Source: Klebsiella pneumoniae
GTDB lineage: Bacteria > Desulfobacterota > Binatia > UBA12015
Assembly: GCA_945872365.1 (NCBI GenBank)
Contig: CAMBZJ010000013.1
Span: 22,025 to 86,024, forward strand
DNA length: 64,000 nucleotides
Reading direction: 5' to 3'
Made by a program: the position numbers and the translations under genes. How positions within the stretch are numbered: position 1 is the first letter of the stretch; the number at the start of each line of letters is the position of its first letter. The notes beneath the pieces are model-generated. The model ran no database searches and was not told the origin of the DNA. It saw only the letters and a program-made list of their open reading frames with translations. Positions 18,245 to 27,662 of this stretch are shown one piece after another.

Positions 18245-19222
18245 TCACGGCAGGAGGATCGTCGATCCGGTGGTCTCCCGGGCTTCGAGTTCGCGGTGCG
18301 CTCGCGCCGCCTCACGGAGCGCGTAGCGCTGGCGCACCGGGATCGAGACACGTCCGTCGGCGACTACCTCGAAGAGTTCGCCGGCAGTAGCCACGAGGTC
18401 CTCGCGCCGAGCGACATAGTGGTTCAGGGACGGACGCGTCGCGAAGAGCGAGCCCTTCAGCATGAGCAGGCCGATGTCGAAGGCGGAAATCGGGCCCGAA
18501 GCGCTGCCGTAGCTGACGAAGAGTCCGAGCGGTCGCAGGCAGTCGAGCGAGGCCGGGAACGTGGCGCGGCCGATGCCGTCGTAGACGACGTCGCAGAGCC
18601 GCCCACCGGTCAAGTCGCGCACCCGGGCGACGAAGTCCTCCTCACGGTACAGAATCGCGTGGTGCGCGCCGTGTGCGAGCGCGACTTCCGCCTTGTCGGC
18701 CGAACCGACGGTGCCGATGACGGTCGCACCGAGGGAGCGCGCCCACTGACAGAGGATCAGGCCGACGCCTCCCGCCGCCGCCTGGACGAGAATCGTCTCG
18801 CCCGCGGCGAGGCGATGCGTGCGTCGCAGCAGGTACTGCACGGTCATCCCCTTCAGCATCATCCCCGCGGCCTGCTCGAAGTCGATCGCGTCGGGCAGCA
18901 CCACCGCCCGTTCCGCCGGGAGGATCCGCTCCTCCGCGTACCCGCCGAGTGGGTGGACGTAGGCGACGCGGTCGCCGACCCGCAGGCCCGTGACGCCCGC
19001 TCCCACGGCCACCACCACCCCCGCCCCCTCGTTGCCGGCGACGAAGGGAAGGCCGACCGGCGAGGGATACGCCCCGGTCCGGAAGTAGGTGTCGATGAAG
19101 TTGACGCCGCAGGCGCGCTGCGCGATCCGGATCTCGCCCGGACCCGGATCACCCGGATCGACCGACTCCCAGCGCATGACCTCCGGCCCACCGTGGGCGT
19201 GCACTCTCATCGCGTGCGACAT
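18245..19222 (-). CDS. NADPH:quinone oxidoreductase (zinc-less MDR)
   Basis: A 325-residue medium-chain reductase of the QOR type. Substrate-side motif NFIDTYFRTGAYPSP and the nucleotide-binding AAAGGVGLILCQWARSLGA (about residues 150-170) are present, and the zinc ligands of alcohol dehydrogenases are absent. It reduces quinones or unsaturated carbonyls with NADPH in the cytosol. It is divergent from the SulP gene, with a 231-base intergenic region between them. Confidence 0.9.
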   Translation of the reverse strand: MSHAMRVHAHGGPEVMRWESVDPGDPGPGEIRIAQRACGVNFIDTYFRTGAYPSPVGLPFVAGNEGAGVVVAVGAGVTGLRVGDRVAYVHPLGGYAEERILPAERAVVLPDAIDFEQAAGMMLKGMTVQYLLRRTHRLAAGETILVQAAAGGVGLILCQWARSLGATVIGTVGSADKAEVALAHGAHHAILYREEDFVARVRDLTGGRLCDVVYDGIGRATFPASLDCLRPLGLFVSYGSASGPISAFDIGLLMLKGSLFATRPSLNHYVARREDLVATAGELFEVVADGRVSIPVRQRYALREAARAHRELEARETTGSTILLP

Positions 19223-19453
19223 CTCGACTCCTCGAAGCCCGCGCAGCGGCTCGCCGCGGGTTTCGCGGCCCTAGCACGAGCCGGTGGACGAAACCCGCAG
19301 CGACTCGGCGACGGGCGGCCCCCGCACCGGGGCGTTCGACGCGACCGGTTCGAGCCCGGCGTTCGCGGACAGTCGCGCCGGCGCCGGGCTGTCGGGATCG
19401 CCGGTGGCGTGCTACCGCCAAGCGGAACTCCCGGCCGGACCGGCGAGGCGGCG

Positions 19454-21253
19454 ATGGCGATTTCCAGGTCGAGCGAGCGATCAGCCCTGTTGCGGTACCT
19501 TCCGGCGCTGGCGTCGCTGCGGAACTACGGCCCCGCCGACGCGAGGGCCGACCTTCTGGCCGGCCTCTCGGTCGCCGCCGTGGCGGTGCCGCAGGCCATG
19601 GCCTACGCGATGATCGCCGGGTTGCCCGCCGAGTACGGACTCTACACCGCCATCGTGATGACGGCCGTCGGCGCCGTGCTCGACTCCTCCCGTCAACTCA
19701 TCAACGGCCCGACCAACGCGATCTCGATCGCACTGCTCTCCGCCATCGGGGGGATCGCCTCCCAGGACGAGCGCATCCAGGCGGCGGTGCTCATGGCGCT
19801 GCTCATCGGGTCGATCCAGGTGGGAATCAGCCTGCTGCGCCTCGGCGACCTGACGCGCTACATCTCCCACTCGGTGATCGTCGGCTTCACCGCCGGGGCG
19901 AGCGTCCTGCTGGTGCTCGACCAGTTGAAGAACCTCCTCGGCCAGAAGGCGATGGGCGACGCCCACGACCACTTCCTCTACCGCGTCTGGCTCACGCTCA
20001 CGCAGGGTGGGAACGTGCACCTGCCGACCCTCGTCGTCGGGCTCGCCACCATCGGCCTCGTCCTCCTGCTGCGCCTGCTCAAGCGCAGGCTCGGCTGGGA
20101 ACTCTTCCCCGAGTTTCTGGTCGCCGTGGCGGCCGCCGGCTGCGCCACCTTCTGGCTCGGACTCGAAGCACGGGGCGTGAAGGTCGTCGGCGACATCCCC
20201 GCGCACCTCCCCGGCTTTCGCCTGCCCGAACTCGACGCGGAGCGCATCCGCGACCTCGCGAGCGGTGCACTCGCGATCGCGCTCCTGGGGCTACTAGAAG
20301 CGATCGCGATGGCCAAGGCGATCGCCGCGGTCACCCGGCAGAAGCTCGACCTGAACCAGCAGTGCCTGAGCGAGGGCGTGGCGAACCTGACCGGCAGCTT
20401 CTTCCAGTGCATGCCCGGCTCGGGATCGCTCACCCGCTCGGCGATCAACCAGCAGGCCGGCGCGCGCACGCAGTGGTCCGGCGTGGTCTCGGCCCTCGCG
20501 GTGGCGCTCATCATGGTCGCCTTCGCACCGTGGGCGCGCTTCATTCCGCGCTCGGCGCTGGCCGGCCTCCTCATGCTGACCGCCGCCCGCATGGTGCGCT
20601 GGGACGAACTGCGGTTCCATGCACGGACGTCGCGCTTCGACGCGGCGATCGTCGCCGTCACCGCGATCGCCGCCTTCGCCATCTCGATCGAGTTCTGCGT
20701 GCTCATCGGCGTCTTCATGTCGTTCATGCTGGCGGTTCCTCGTACCGGGCAGATGCACCTGACGGAATTCGTCGTCGCGTCGGACCGCAACCTGCACGAG
20801 CGGCTGCGCGACGACCGGGTCTGCGGCTGCGTGCTGCTCTTCGGACTCGAGGGCGAGATGTACTTCGGCTCCGGCGTGAGCCTGGAAAACCACCTCGACG
20901 CGATCACCGAGCGCCTCGAGCCCTGGACGAGGATCGTGCTGCTTCGCCTGAAGCGCGCCCGCAACCCCGACGCCGTCGGGATCGCCCTGCTCGACCACTT
21001 CGTCGATCGGATGAAGGCCGAGGGCGTCGAGGTGATCCCCTGCGGCGTGCGCGAGGGAATGTACATCTGCCTCGAAACCTCCGGACTCGCCGACAAGATC
21101 GGCCGCGAGAACATCTTCCGCGAGGAGTCGGTGCGCCAGACGAGCACGCTCAAGGCGCTGCTCCACGCGAGCGACAGCATGCGCGAACCCTGTCCGCATT
21201 GCGGCGGCCGCGGCGGCCTTCCCTCCGACGGCGTCCTCCACTACGTGATCTGA
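19454..21253 (+). CDS. SulP-family anion permease with STAS domain
   Basis: A 599-residue SulP transporter. The ATG at 19454 gives RYLPALASLRNYGPADARAD, then the SulP signature VAVPQAMAYAMIAGLPAEYG. About 10-12 membrane helices run to residue 440, followed by a cytoplasmic STAS domain (about 445-560). The substrate may be sulfate, bicarbonate or another anion. The C-terminal tail (MREPCPHCGGRGGLPSDG) carries a C-x2-C motif not usual in SulP proteins. The open frame extends more than 380 codons upstream as the shadow of the divergent qor gene, so the ATG at 19454 is preferred. Confidence 0.9.
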   Translation: MAISRSSERSALLRYLPALASLRNYGPADARADLLAGLSVAAVAVPQAMAYAMIAGLPAEYGLYTAIVMTAVGAVLDSSRQLINGPTNAISIALLSAIGGIASQDERIQAAVLMALLIGSIQVGISLLRLGDLTRYISHSVIVGFTAGASVLLVLDQLKNLLGQKAMGDAHDHFLYRVWLTLTQGGNVHLPTLVVGLATIGLVLLLRLLKRRLGWELFPEFLVAVAAAGCATFWLGLEARGVKVVGDIPAHLPGFRLPELDAERIRDLASGALAIALLGLLEAIAMAKAIAAVTRQKLDLNQQCLSEGVANLTGSFFQCMPGSGSLTRSAINQQAGARTQWSGVVSALAVALIMVAFAPWARFIPRSALAGLLMLTAARMVRWDELRFHARTSRFDAAIVAVTAIAAFAISIEFCVLIGVFMSFMLAVPRTGQMHLTEFVVASDRNLHERLRDDRVCGCVLLFGLEGEMYFGSGVSLENHLDAITERLEPWTRIVLLRLKRARNPDAVGIALLDHFVDRMKAEGVEVIPCGVREGMYICLETSGLADKIGRENIFREESVRQTSTLKALLHASDSMREPCPHCGGRGGLPSDGVLHYVI

Positions 21254-21259
21254 ACGCGC

Positions 21260-21280
21260 ACCGGCGGCCGGGCGCCGGGT
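21260..21280. terminator. weak hairpin between convergent genes
   Basis: ACCGGCG and CGCCGGGT form a 7-bp stem with one bulged G around a 6-base loop. It sits just after the SulP stop and before the arfB stop. A terminator role is plausible but the stem is short. Confidence 0.35.
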
Positions 21281-21341
21281 CATCGACGCACCGCGGCCGT
21301 CGCGGCACGGCCTCACGTCGGCGATTGCGGGCGGTACCGGA

Positions 21342-21767
21342 TCAGTCCGTCGCCGCGCCTCCGGCGCGAAGCCGCTTGGTCGCGCCGCGCGCCTTCTTGT
21401 CGGCGAGGCGACGCTCGCGCGCCCCGCGCCCAGGACGCGTCGGCTTGCGGGGCCGCGGCGCCGACGCGACGGCCGCGATCATCGCGCGAAGTTTCTCGAG
21501 GCAGTCGGCGACGTTGCGTCCCTGGTCGCGGTAGCGGTCGCTCGACAGGACGACGTCGCCGGCGAGGGTGATCCGGGTCGCGAAGCGTTCGAGGAACCTC
21601 GCGTGCACGTCGCTCGGCAGGGCGGCGCTCGACGCGACGGACCAGCGCAGGACCGCCTTGGTGTTGACCTTGTTGACGTTCTGTCCGCCAGCACCGGAGC
21701 TGCGGACGAAGCGGATCTCGAGTTCGCGCGGCGGCACCATGGGCACGAGCGGCGGCGGCTTCAGCAC
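21342..21767 (-). CDS. arfB: alternative ribosome-rescue factor (peptidyl-tRNA hydrolase)
   Basis: A 141-residue ArfB/YaeJ-type release factor that frees peptides from stalled ribosomes. The catalytic GGQ is in VRSSGAGGQNVNKVNTKAVL (Gly-Gly-Gln at 27-29). The C-terminal tail is rich in Arg and Lys (RKPTRPGRGARERRLADKKA), as needed to enter the empty mRNA channel. It overlaps the upstream GNAT gene by 7 bases. Confidence 0.92.
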   Translation of the reverse strand: MLKPPPLVPMVPPRELEIRFVRSSGAGGQNVNKVNTKAVLRWSVASSAALPSDVHARFLERFATRITLAGDVVLSSDRYRDQGRNVADCLEKLRAMIAAVASAPRPRKPTRPGRGARERRLADKKARGATKRLRAGGAATD

Positions 21768-22267
21768 AAGGGCTTCTCCCAGAAGAACGTCTGTTCCGGG
21801 CGGCCGCCGAGGGCCTCGCCCGGGGCGCCCGCTCCACCGACGAAGCCGAAGCTCCGGTAGAGCCCCTGGGCGACCCGGTTGTCGCCGCGCACCTCGAGCG
21901 TGAGCTTGCAGCAGCCCAGTGTGCGCGCGCGCTCCTCGACCGCCCGGAGCAGGCGGCGCCCCACGCCGAGCCGGCGCTCCGCGGCGCGCACGGCGAGATC
22001 GTGCAGGTTCAGGAGGGGGCGTGCGTTCCAGGTCGAGAAGCCGCGGAAGCAGACGGCGATCCCGACCGGATCACCGCCCCGCCACGCGAGGATCACGCAG
22101 GCCGTGGGATGCGCGGCGAGTCCGGCGACGAGCGATTGCCGCACCTCGTCGGGAAGCGCGCGGCCGTCGCGACTCTCCTCGCGCGCATACCCGTCTATCA
22201 ACTCGACGACCGCCCGCGCCTCGCGGGGGTCGTCGAGGTCGGCGTCGCGGATCTCCACCGCGAGCAA
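21761..22267 (-). CDS. GNAT-family N-acetyltransferase
   Basis: A roughly 168-residue acetyltransferase. The acetyl-CoA loop RRLGVGRRLLRAVEERART (R/Q-x-x-G-x-G/A) and the strand LTLEVRGDNRVAQGLYRSFGF are intact. Start choice: a TTG at 22267 is preceded by GAGGAAG, which overlaps the upstream SDR stop. An in-frame GTG at 22258 or the start at 22318 (inside the SDR gene) are alternatives. Substrate unknown; it may act on a small molecule or a protein amine. Confidence 0.8.
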   Translation of the reverse strand: MLAVEIRDADLDDPREARAVVELIDGYAREESRDGRALPDEVRQSLVAGLAAHPTACVILAWRGGDPVGIAVCFRGFSTWNARPLLNLHDLAVRAAERRLGVGRRLLRAVEERARTLGCCKLTLEVRGDNRVAQGLYRSFGFVGGAGAPGEALGGRPEQTFFWEKPLC

Positions 22268-22277
22268 AGCTTCTTCC

Positions 22278-23057
22278 TCAGAAGGGATCGAGCGGCCAGT
22301 TGGAGGCCTCGGTGCCACCGTCGACCTCGAGGATCTTGCCCGTCACCCAGCTCGACGCCGGCGAGGCAAGGTAGAGAGCCGCGATCGCGATGTCCTCGAC
22401 CGTACCGAGCCGGCCCATCGGCGTCAGCGACTCCATCCGGCCACGCAAGTCGTCGTTCAGGAACGGCGTGAGCGCGCTCGTCTCGGTCGCACCCACGGCG
22501 ATCGCGTTCACCCGCACCTTCGGTGCGAGTTCCATGCCGAGCAGGCGCGTCAGGAACGAGAGGGCCGCCTTCGACGTGCCGTAGGCGGCGAAGCCCGCCT
22601 GCGGGAAGCGACCAGCCGCCGACGAAATATTGACGATCGAGCCGCCGCCGACCTCGAGCATCTTCGGAAGCACCAGCCGGGAGAGGACGAAGGCCGAGGA
22701 GACGTTGAAGCGGAATGCATCCTCGAACGATTTCTGGCTCGTGCGCTGGAAAGCCTGCGGCGGCCAGCCGCCGGCGTTGTTCACGAGCACGTCGATGCGC
22801 CCGAACTCCGCCATCGCGCGTGCGACGACCTCCTCGAGCTGCTCCCGTTCGTTCACGTCGCAGCGCACGGTGACGGCGCGGCGGCCGAGCTTGCGGACCG
22901 CGTCCGCGACCTCCTCGAGCTGCTCGGGGGTGCGGGCGGCACAGACGACGTCCGCGCCCATCTCGGCGAACGCGGTCGCGCAGCCGGCGCCGATGCCGCG
23001 GCCTGCGCCGGTGACGATCGCCGTCTTTCCATCGAGGCGAAACCGATCGAGTATCAT
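22278..23057 (-). CDS. short-chain dehydrogenase/reductase
   Basis: A 259-residue SDR. The cofactor loop TGAGRGIGAGC (glycine-rich), NNAGGWP and catalytic YGTSK (Y-x3-K) with SIVNISS (Ser) are intact, so it should be an active NAD(P)-dependent oxidoreductase. The ATG at 23057 is preceded by AAGGGAGA. It is downstream of the MacA-like adaptor gene and directly upstream of the GNAT gene. The substrate cannot be read from the sequence. Confidence 0.88.
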   Translation of the reverse strand: MILDRFRLDGKTAIVTGAGRGIGAGCATAFAEMGADVVCAARTPEQLEEVADAVRKLGRRAVTVRCDVNEREQLEEVVARAMAEFGRIDVLVNNAGGWPPQAFQRTSQKSFEDAFRFNVSSAFVLSRLVLPKMLEVGGGSIVNISSAAGRFPQAGFAAYGTSKAALSFLTRLLGMELAPKVRVNAIAVGATETSALTPFLNDDLRGRMESLTPMGRLGTVEDIAIAALYLASPASSWVTGKILEVDGGTEASNWPLDPF

Positions 23058-23089
23058 GGATCTCCCTTCCTTAGCGGGGTGGCTGCTGG

Positions 23090-24325
23090 TCACTTCGTTT
23101 CGACGGGCGCGACGCGCTGCCCCTCGCGGGGGACCGGCTCGCCGACGACGACGCTCTCCCCGCCCGCGAGGCCCGAGGCGACGCGCACCTGCGCACCCGT
23201 CTCCCCGGCGAGTTCCACGCGGACGCGCGACGCCCGCCCCTCGCGTACCACCCAGACGTTCGCCACGCCCCCTTCGCGGTGCACCGCGCCGGAGGGGACG
23301 AGCACAGGCGGTTCGGTGGCGGGCTCGGCACTCGCCTCGGGCAGAAAGGCGACCCGCGCGCTCATATCCGGCAGGAGCCTCGCGTCGGGCTCGAGGATCC
23401 TCACCTCGACCTTGAGCGTACCCTTCTGGCGGTCGACCTGGGGGTAGAGTTTGACCACCCGCGCCGGGTAGCGGACGTCGGGGTAGGCGTCCGGGGTCAC
23501 CTCGGCCGGTCCGCCCATGCGCACCCGCGCGAGGTCGGCTTCGTTCACGTCGACCTCGGCGCGCAGGTCGGCCAGGTTGGCGATGCGGATCAGGTCGCCC
23601 GAGCCGGAGAATCCGCCGGGCACGGCGATCTCGCCGACCTCCTTCAGTTTGGCGAGCACCACGCCGTCGGTGGGCGCACGCAGGGTCGTGTACTCCAGGT
23701 TGACGCGCGCCTGGGACAATTCGGCCTGCAGTTGCGCGATCGTCGCCCGGGTGACCGAGACCTTGTTGCGCAGCACGTCGTGCTCCTGCGCAGAGAGGAC
23801 ACCCGCGCGTCGCAGGGCGTCGCCGCGGCGCAACTCGGTGGCGGCGAGTTCCGCGTTGGCGCGTGCGAGGGCGAGCGAAGCCTGCGTGCGCTGGACGGCC
23901 GCCTGATAATCGCGATCGTCGAGGGCCACGAGGGAATCGCCCTTGCGAACCGCCTGCCCCTCCTCGACGAAGTAGCGCTCGATCCGCCCGGGAACGCGCA
24001 CGCCGATCGAGACGTAGCGGTCGCCGGTCACGACGTAGCCCGAGCCGGAGAGCAACGGGGCGCGCGCGGCTCCGGGCTCGGCGCGTCGTGCCAGCGCCAC
24101 CGACACCGGGAGCGGCCGGGCGCGCAGCCCCACCCAGCCAGCGAGCGCCGCCAGGAGCGCGAGCAGAGGCAGGAGCCAGCGGCGTCGCGGGCGAGCCGAC
24201 CGAAGTTTCGCGCGGGGCGCCGCGTCGCGCTCGAGGCGCAGCGAGGCCAGGTCGGAGCGCAGACGGTCCTCCCGTTCGGTCCCGGTCCCGCTGGTCGTCG
24301 TCTCCAAAACCGCCTCGCTACGCAC
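23090..24325 (-). CDS. periplasmic adaptor of ABC/RND efflux (MacA/HlyD-like)
   Basis: A 411-residue adaptor protein. One membrane helix near residues 50-66, then the first lipoyl half (GRIERYFVEEGQAVRKGDSL), a helical hairpin (about 125-190), the second lipoyl half (YTTLRAPTDGVVLAKLKEVG) and beta-barrel domains follow in the usual order. It would bridge the inner-membrane ABC permeases to an outer-membrane factor. It overlaps the MacB-like permease gene by 8 bases. Confidence 0.88.
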   Translation of the reverse strand: MRSEAVLETTTSGTGTEREDRLRSDLASLRLERDAAPRAKLRSARPRRRWLLPLLALLAALAGWVGLRARPLPVSVALARRAEPGAARAPLLSGSGYVVTGDRYVSIGVRVPGRIERYFVEEGQAVRKGDSLVALDDRDYQAAVQRTQASLALARANAELAATELRRGDALRRAGVLSAQEHDVLRNKVSVTRATIAQLQAELSQARVNLEYTTLRAPTDGVVLAKLKEVGEIAVPGGFSGSGDLIRIANLADLRAEVDVNEADLARVRMGGPAEVTPDAYPDVRYPARVVKLYPQVDRQKGTLKVEVRILEPDARLLPDMSARVAFLPEASAEPATEPPVLVPSGAVHREGGVANVWVVREGRASRVRVELAGETGAQVRVASGLAGGESVVVGEPVPREGQRVAPVETK

Positions 24326-25493
24326 GTCGCAGGGCCTCGATCGGTCGCAGGCGCGCCGCCCGCCAGGCCGGCCCGAGGCCGCCCCCGATGCCGACCGCCA
24401 GCGCGAGCAGCAGTGCCCCGCCGAGATCCGCGAGCCCCACCCTTAGCGTGACCACGTTCGTCGTGAAAGTCGCCGCCCCGAAGGCGATCCCGCCGAGCCA
24501 CCGCGAAAGCAGCCAGGCAAGCCCGACGGAGAGCACTGCGCCCAGGAGGAAGCCCAGCAGCGAGAGCGCGATCGCCTCGGCTTCGAAGGCGCCCAGAATG
24601 GCGCCCCGCGAGAAGCCGAGCGCGCGCAGCGTACCGATCTCCGTGGTGCGTGCCTGGACGGCGGCGTACATCGTGTTCGCGGCGCCGAAGCCGGCTCCGA
24701 GGCCGGCCAGCACGGCGATGCCGATGACGAGCACATAGAGCGTGTTCGCCGAACTCGCCTGCTTGCGATAATACTCGGTCTCCTCGAGCGCCTCGATCGC
24801 GTAGCGCGGATCGGCGTCGATGCGCGCTTTCAGGTTGCGTGCCGCCTCGGCTGACACGGCGCGCAGGCGCACGCCCGAGTAGGGAAACGGCCGGCGCGCG
24901 TCGTTGGCGAGTTCGCGCGCGTCCACCCAGACCTCGCTCTCGAAGGAGGAGCCGCCGGACTCCAGGATACCGACGACCTTCCAGCGGCCGCGCCCGAACT
25001 CGAGTTCGCTGCCCACGCCCGCGTCCGCGTAGCGGCCGAGGGCACCTCGCCCGACGACCGCCTCCCCGGAACTCGGGCGAAGCATCCGGCCCTCGACGAT
25101 GCGGACGTCGTCGTGGACGCCGAGCGCCATCGCCTCGACCCCGCGCACCAAAACGTTCTCGCGACCGCCGTCGCGGGTCCGGAAGAACGGCTGCACGACG
25201 AGTTCCGGCGACACCAGCGGACGCTCCTCCGGATCGTGCGCGATTCCGTCGAGGAAACGGATCGACTGGAAAGCCTCGAGCGTGATCTGGCTCGAACCGT
25301 CATTGTCCGATCCCTTGCGCATGATGACGAGGTTCAGCGGGTGGCCGGTGGAGACGAGGGTGCGCTTCAGGCTGGAGATGAGACCGAGCAGCAGCGTGCA
25401 CGCGACGACGACCAGCGCGATCACGAGGGTCGTCATCAGGCTGCGCGTCGGTCGCGCGACGACGTTGCGGACGCTGTAGGAGAGCGGCAGCAC
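24318..25493 (-). CDS. MacB/FtsX-like ABC permease, copy 2
   Basis: A 391-residue ABC permease with an N-terminal helix (LMTTLVIALVVVACTLLLGL), a large periplasmic domain (about 45-255) and three C-terminal helices in the FtsX pattern (TLRALGFSRGAILGAFEAEA). The frame runs far upstream, but the GTG at 25493 starts 2 bases after the stop of the GT39 gene, and homologous permeases begin just there with LPLSYSVRN. It lacks its own ATPase; the nearest is the gene at 30220-31017. It may form a heterodimer with the permease at 29057-30223. Confidence 0.82.
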   Translation of the reverse strand: MLPLSYSVRNVVARPTRSLMTTLVIALVVVACTLLLGLISSLKRTLVSTGHPLNLVIMRKGSDNDGSSQITLEAFQSIRFLDGIAHDPEERPLVSPELVVQPFFRTRDGGRENVLVRGVEAMALGVHDDVRIVEGRMLRPSSGEAVVGRGALGRYADAGVGSELEFGRGRWKVVGILESGGSSFESEVWVDARELANDARRPFPYSGVRLRAVSAEAARNLKARIDADPRYAIEALEETEYYRKQASSANTLYVLVIGIAVLAGLGAGFGAANTMYAAVQARTTEIGTLRALGFSRGAILGAFEAEAIALSLLGFLLGAVLSVGLAWLLSRWLGGIAFGAATFTTNVVTLRVGLADLGGALLLALAVGIGGGLGPAWRAARLRPIEALRRA

Positions 25494-25495
25494 CC

Positions 25496-27166
25496 TCAAC
25501 GCCCCTCGCCCGCACCGGCCGCCGGGGCGACCTCGACGGGCGGGCGACGCCGCTGCGCCCTGCCGATCCACAGCCCCGGCGGCGCCGACAGGCGCTCGAC
25601 CTCGAAGCCGGCCGCTTCGAGTGTGCCGACGAGAGCGGGCGACGAGAACGCACCGGCCCATGCGAGCACGAGCACCGTGCGCTCCGGGAACGAGTCCGCC
25701 TGCCCCGCGATCGCCTCGAACGTCAGGCAGCGGATCCCCTCGCGCCGGAGTCGCCGGTAGAGCCGACCGGGCGCGAAATAGCCACCGGGGCCGAAGAGGG
25801 TTCCGACCAGGTCCGGACGAAAGTGGTATGCGAATGTGATGCACGCGATCGACGGCGACACGATCGCCTCGTCGGCGCCTTGCGCGCGCTCGGCGCTCAC
25901 CCGGCGCGCCGCCTCCCGCCAACCCGGCCCCTCGCCGATCCCGGCGGCCCTCAAGCGTCCGAAGCCGCGACAGCTCGCGAGCGCGAGCGCGAGCGCGAAC
26001 GCCACCCGTGCGAGCGCGGGCCCGGGCAGGCGAGCGATCAGCGCACCGGCGAGCACGCACCAGCCGAGGGCCGCGAACAACAGGTAGCGCGACAGGAAGA
26101 TCGGCACCCGCTGCGCGATCGCGAACCCGAGCAGCAGCGGGACGATCGCCCATGTCGCGACGGTCGCCAGCCGCCAGGCCTCGCCCGCGCCGGCCGGACT
26201 TCCGCAACCGCCCGCGTCGGCGGGAACGCCGCTGGGCGCGCCGTCGATCGCTGCGTCCGCGACGCCCGCCGCGTGTCGAGAGCGCCGCCAGGCGGCGGTC
26301 GCGACCGCAATGGCGACCAGAGCGAGCCCCCAACCGAGGGCCGATCGCGAACCGACGAGTTCGCTCGCGACACGGAGGAATCCGCTCGCGTCGGGCACCG
26401 GCCGCCAGACCTCCGGCTTCGTCGGGGCGTTGCGCCAGAGCGATTGCAGGAGCGGCGAGAAGAGCGCCAGGGCGAGCGCCTGCGCTCCGCACCAGAACCG
26501 GAAGGCCCGCGGTGCCGCGCGACACGCGAGCAGGGCCGCGAGCGCCTGCGCGGCGAAGGCGAGACCGAGCAGGTAGTGCGTCGCCATGCCCACGGCTTCG
26601 ATCATCCCGAGCGCGAGCGCCACGACCCAGGTCGGGCGATCGAAGAGCCGCAGGAAGAGTCCGTAGGAAACGATGCAGAGAAGTTGGATGATCGCGTAGG
26701 CCCGGGCCTCGCGCGAGTAGTGCCACTCGAGGGGATTGACGAGCAGGAGCAGGGACGCCCACAAGCTCGCTTCGGCGCCGAAGCGTCGGTGGACGACGAG
26801 CAGCAGCGCGGCCGCACAGGCGCCACCCGCGATCACCGACGGCACGCGCAGCGCTACCTCGGAGATGCCGAACAGCCGGACCCAACCCGCGGTGAAAAGA
26901 TTGTAGAGCGGCGGGTTCTCGTCATGCAGGCCGGCGAAGAGGATCGCCCGGGGCGCCTGCACGGCGAGCGCCGCGGTCCATGCCTCGTCGAGCCAGAAGC
27001 CGCGCCGTCCGAGGCCCGGCAGGCGCGTGGCGAGGTGGAGCAACGCCACCGCGAGTGCCGCCCCGGACGGGTTCCCGTCGATGCGGCCCGAAATCCGGGC
27101 GACCGCGGTCGCGATGTACCCCGGCGCGTCCGCGACTTCGACGGCGGCCGTGGTCTCCGGTCTCAC
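25496..27166 (-). CDS. GT39/ArnT-like membrane glycosyltransferase
   Basis: A 556-residue GT-C glycosyltransferase with about 11 hydrophobic helices. Two acidic loops carry the expected Asp-Glu pairs: RRGFWLDEAWTAA (D60-E61) and GLHDENPPLYN (D82-E83), followed by NPLEWHYSREARAYAII. Such enzymes use a polyprenyl-phosphate sugar to modify lipids or proteins on the periplasmic side. The stop is 2 bases before the ABC permease start, so it is co-transcribed with the efflux genes. Whether it glycosylates a cargo of that system is unknown. Confidence 0.8.
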   Translation of the reverse strand: MRPETTAAVEVADAPGYIATAVARISGRIDGNPSGAALAVALLHLATRLPGLGRRGFWLDEAWTAALAVQAPRAILFAGLHDENPPLYNLFTAGWVRLFGISEVALRVPSVIAGGACAAALLLVVHRRFGAEASLWASLLLLVNPLEWHYSREARAYAIIQLLCIVSYGLFLRLFDRPTWVVALALGMIEAVGMATHYLLGLAFAAQALAALLACRAAPRAFRFWCGAQALALALFSPLLQSLWRNAPTKPEVWRPVPDASGFLRVASELVGSRSALGWGLALVAIAVATAAWRRSRHAAGVADAAIDGAPSGVPADAGGCGSPAGAGEAWRLATVATWAIVPLLLGFAIAQRVPIFLSRYLLFAALGWCVLAGALIARLPGPALARVAFALALALASCRGFGRLRAAGIGEGPGWREAARRVSAERAQGADEAIVSPSIACITFAYHFRPDLVGTLFGPGGYFAPGRLYRRLRREGIRCLTFEAIAGQADSFPERTVLVLAWAGAFSSPALVGTLEAAGFEVERLSAPPGLWIGRAQRRRPPVEVAPAAGAGEGR

Positions 27167-27662
27167 GACCGTACGTCCCCGGGCCGTCCCGTCGACCGGC
27201 TCGCGCCAGCGGCAGGGTTCCCGGTCGATCTCGACGATCGCTGTTGCTCCAAGGTGGACCTCGACTTGGACATGATCCCTGCCAGACCCGATTGCGCCCG
27301 ATCGGCAAGGCGACGCAAGCCCGCCCGGCGACGGCTCCGCGGTGCGCTTCGCGGTGGTGGCACCGGGGCGACGGCCCGCGCCGTCGCCTCCCGGGCCGCT
27401 GCGGAGTCGAATACGGGTACCGCGCGCGGGGTGTCAACGACCCACCGGGCGCAGCCTTCGCCGGAGGGACCCGACCGACCAAGGTCACCCCGGAAGGTCG
27501 CGGGATCGTCGCGGAGAGCCGACGGGCGCGGGACCGAGTCGCGCCGGCGGCGGATCGCCGAACGAAGTCGCTTGCCCGCCGGGGCGGCACGCGACTATGA
27601 CGATTGAACCGCGCGAGTCGCGCGCCCGGCCCGCGCAAGGCCCGGTGTACGGAGAACCGACC
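27167..27662. other. divergent intergenic region
   Basis: 496 bases between the leftward GT39 gene and the rightward serine hydrolase gene, presumably holding both promoters. A 9-bp hairpin GGCGACGGC / GCCGTCGCC (27367-27388, loop CCGC) lies in the middle. I found no RNA gene, riboswitch-like pattern or convincing ORF, and no promoter good enough to place. Confidence 0.6.

Noticed and set aside
18296..19453. N-terminal extension of the SulP permease
   Set aside because: This part is antisense to the quinone reductase gene and has no transporter features. The SulP family begins near the ATG at 19454.
24318..26885. One very long permease gene of 855 codons
   Set aside because: The upstream two thirds is the shadow of the GT39 gene, has Arg-rich low-complexity sequence, and the FtsX-type protein begins at the GTG at 25493.
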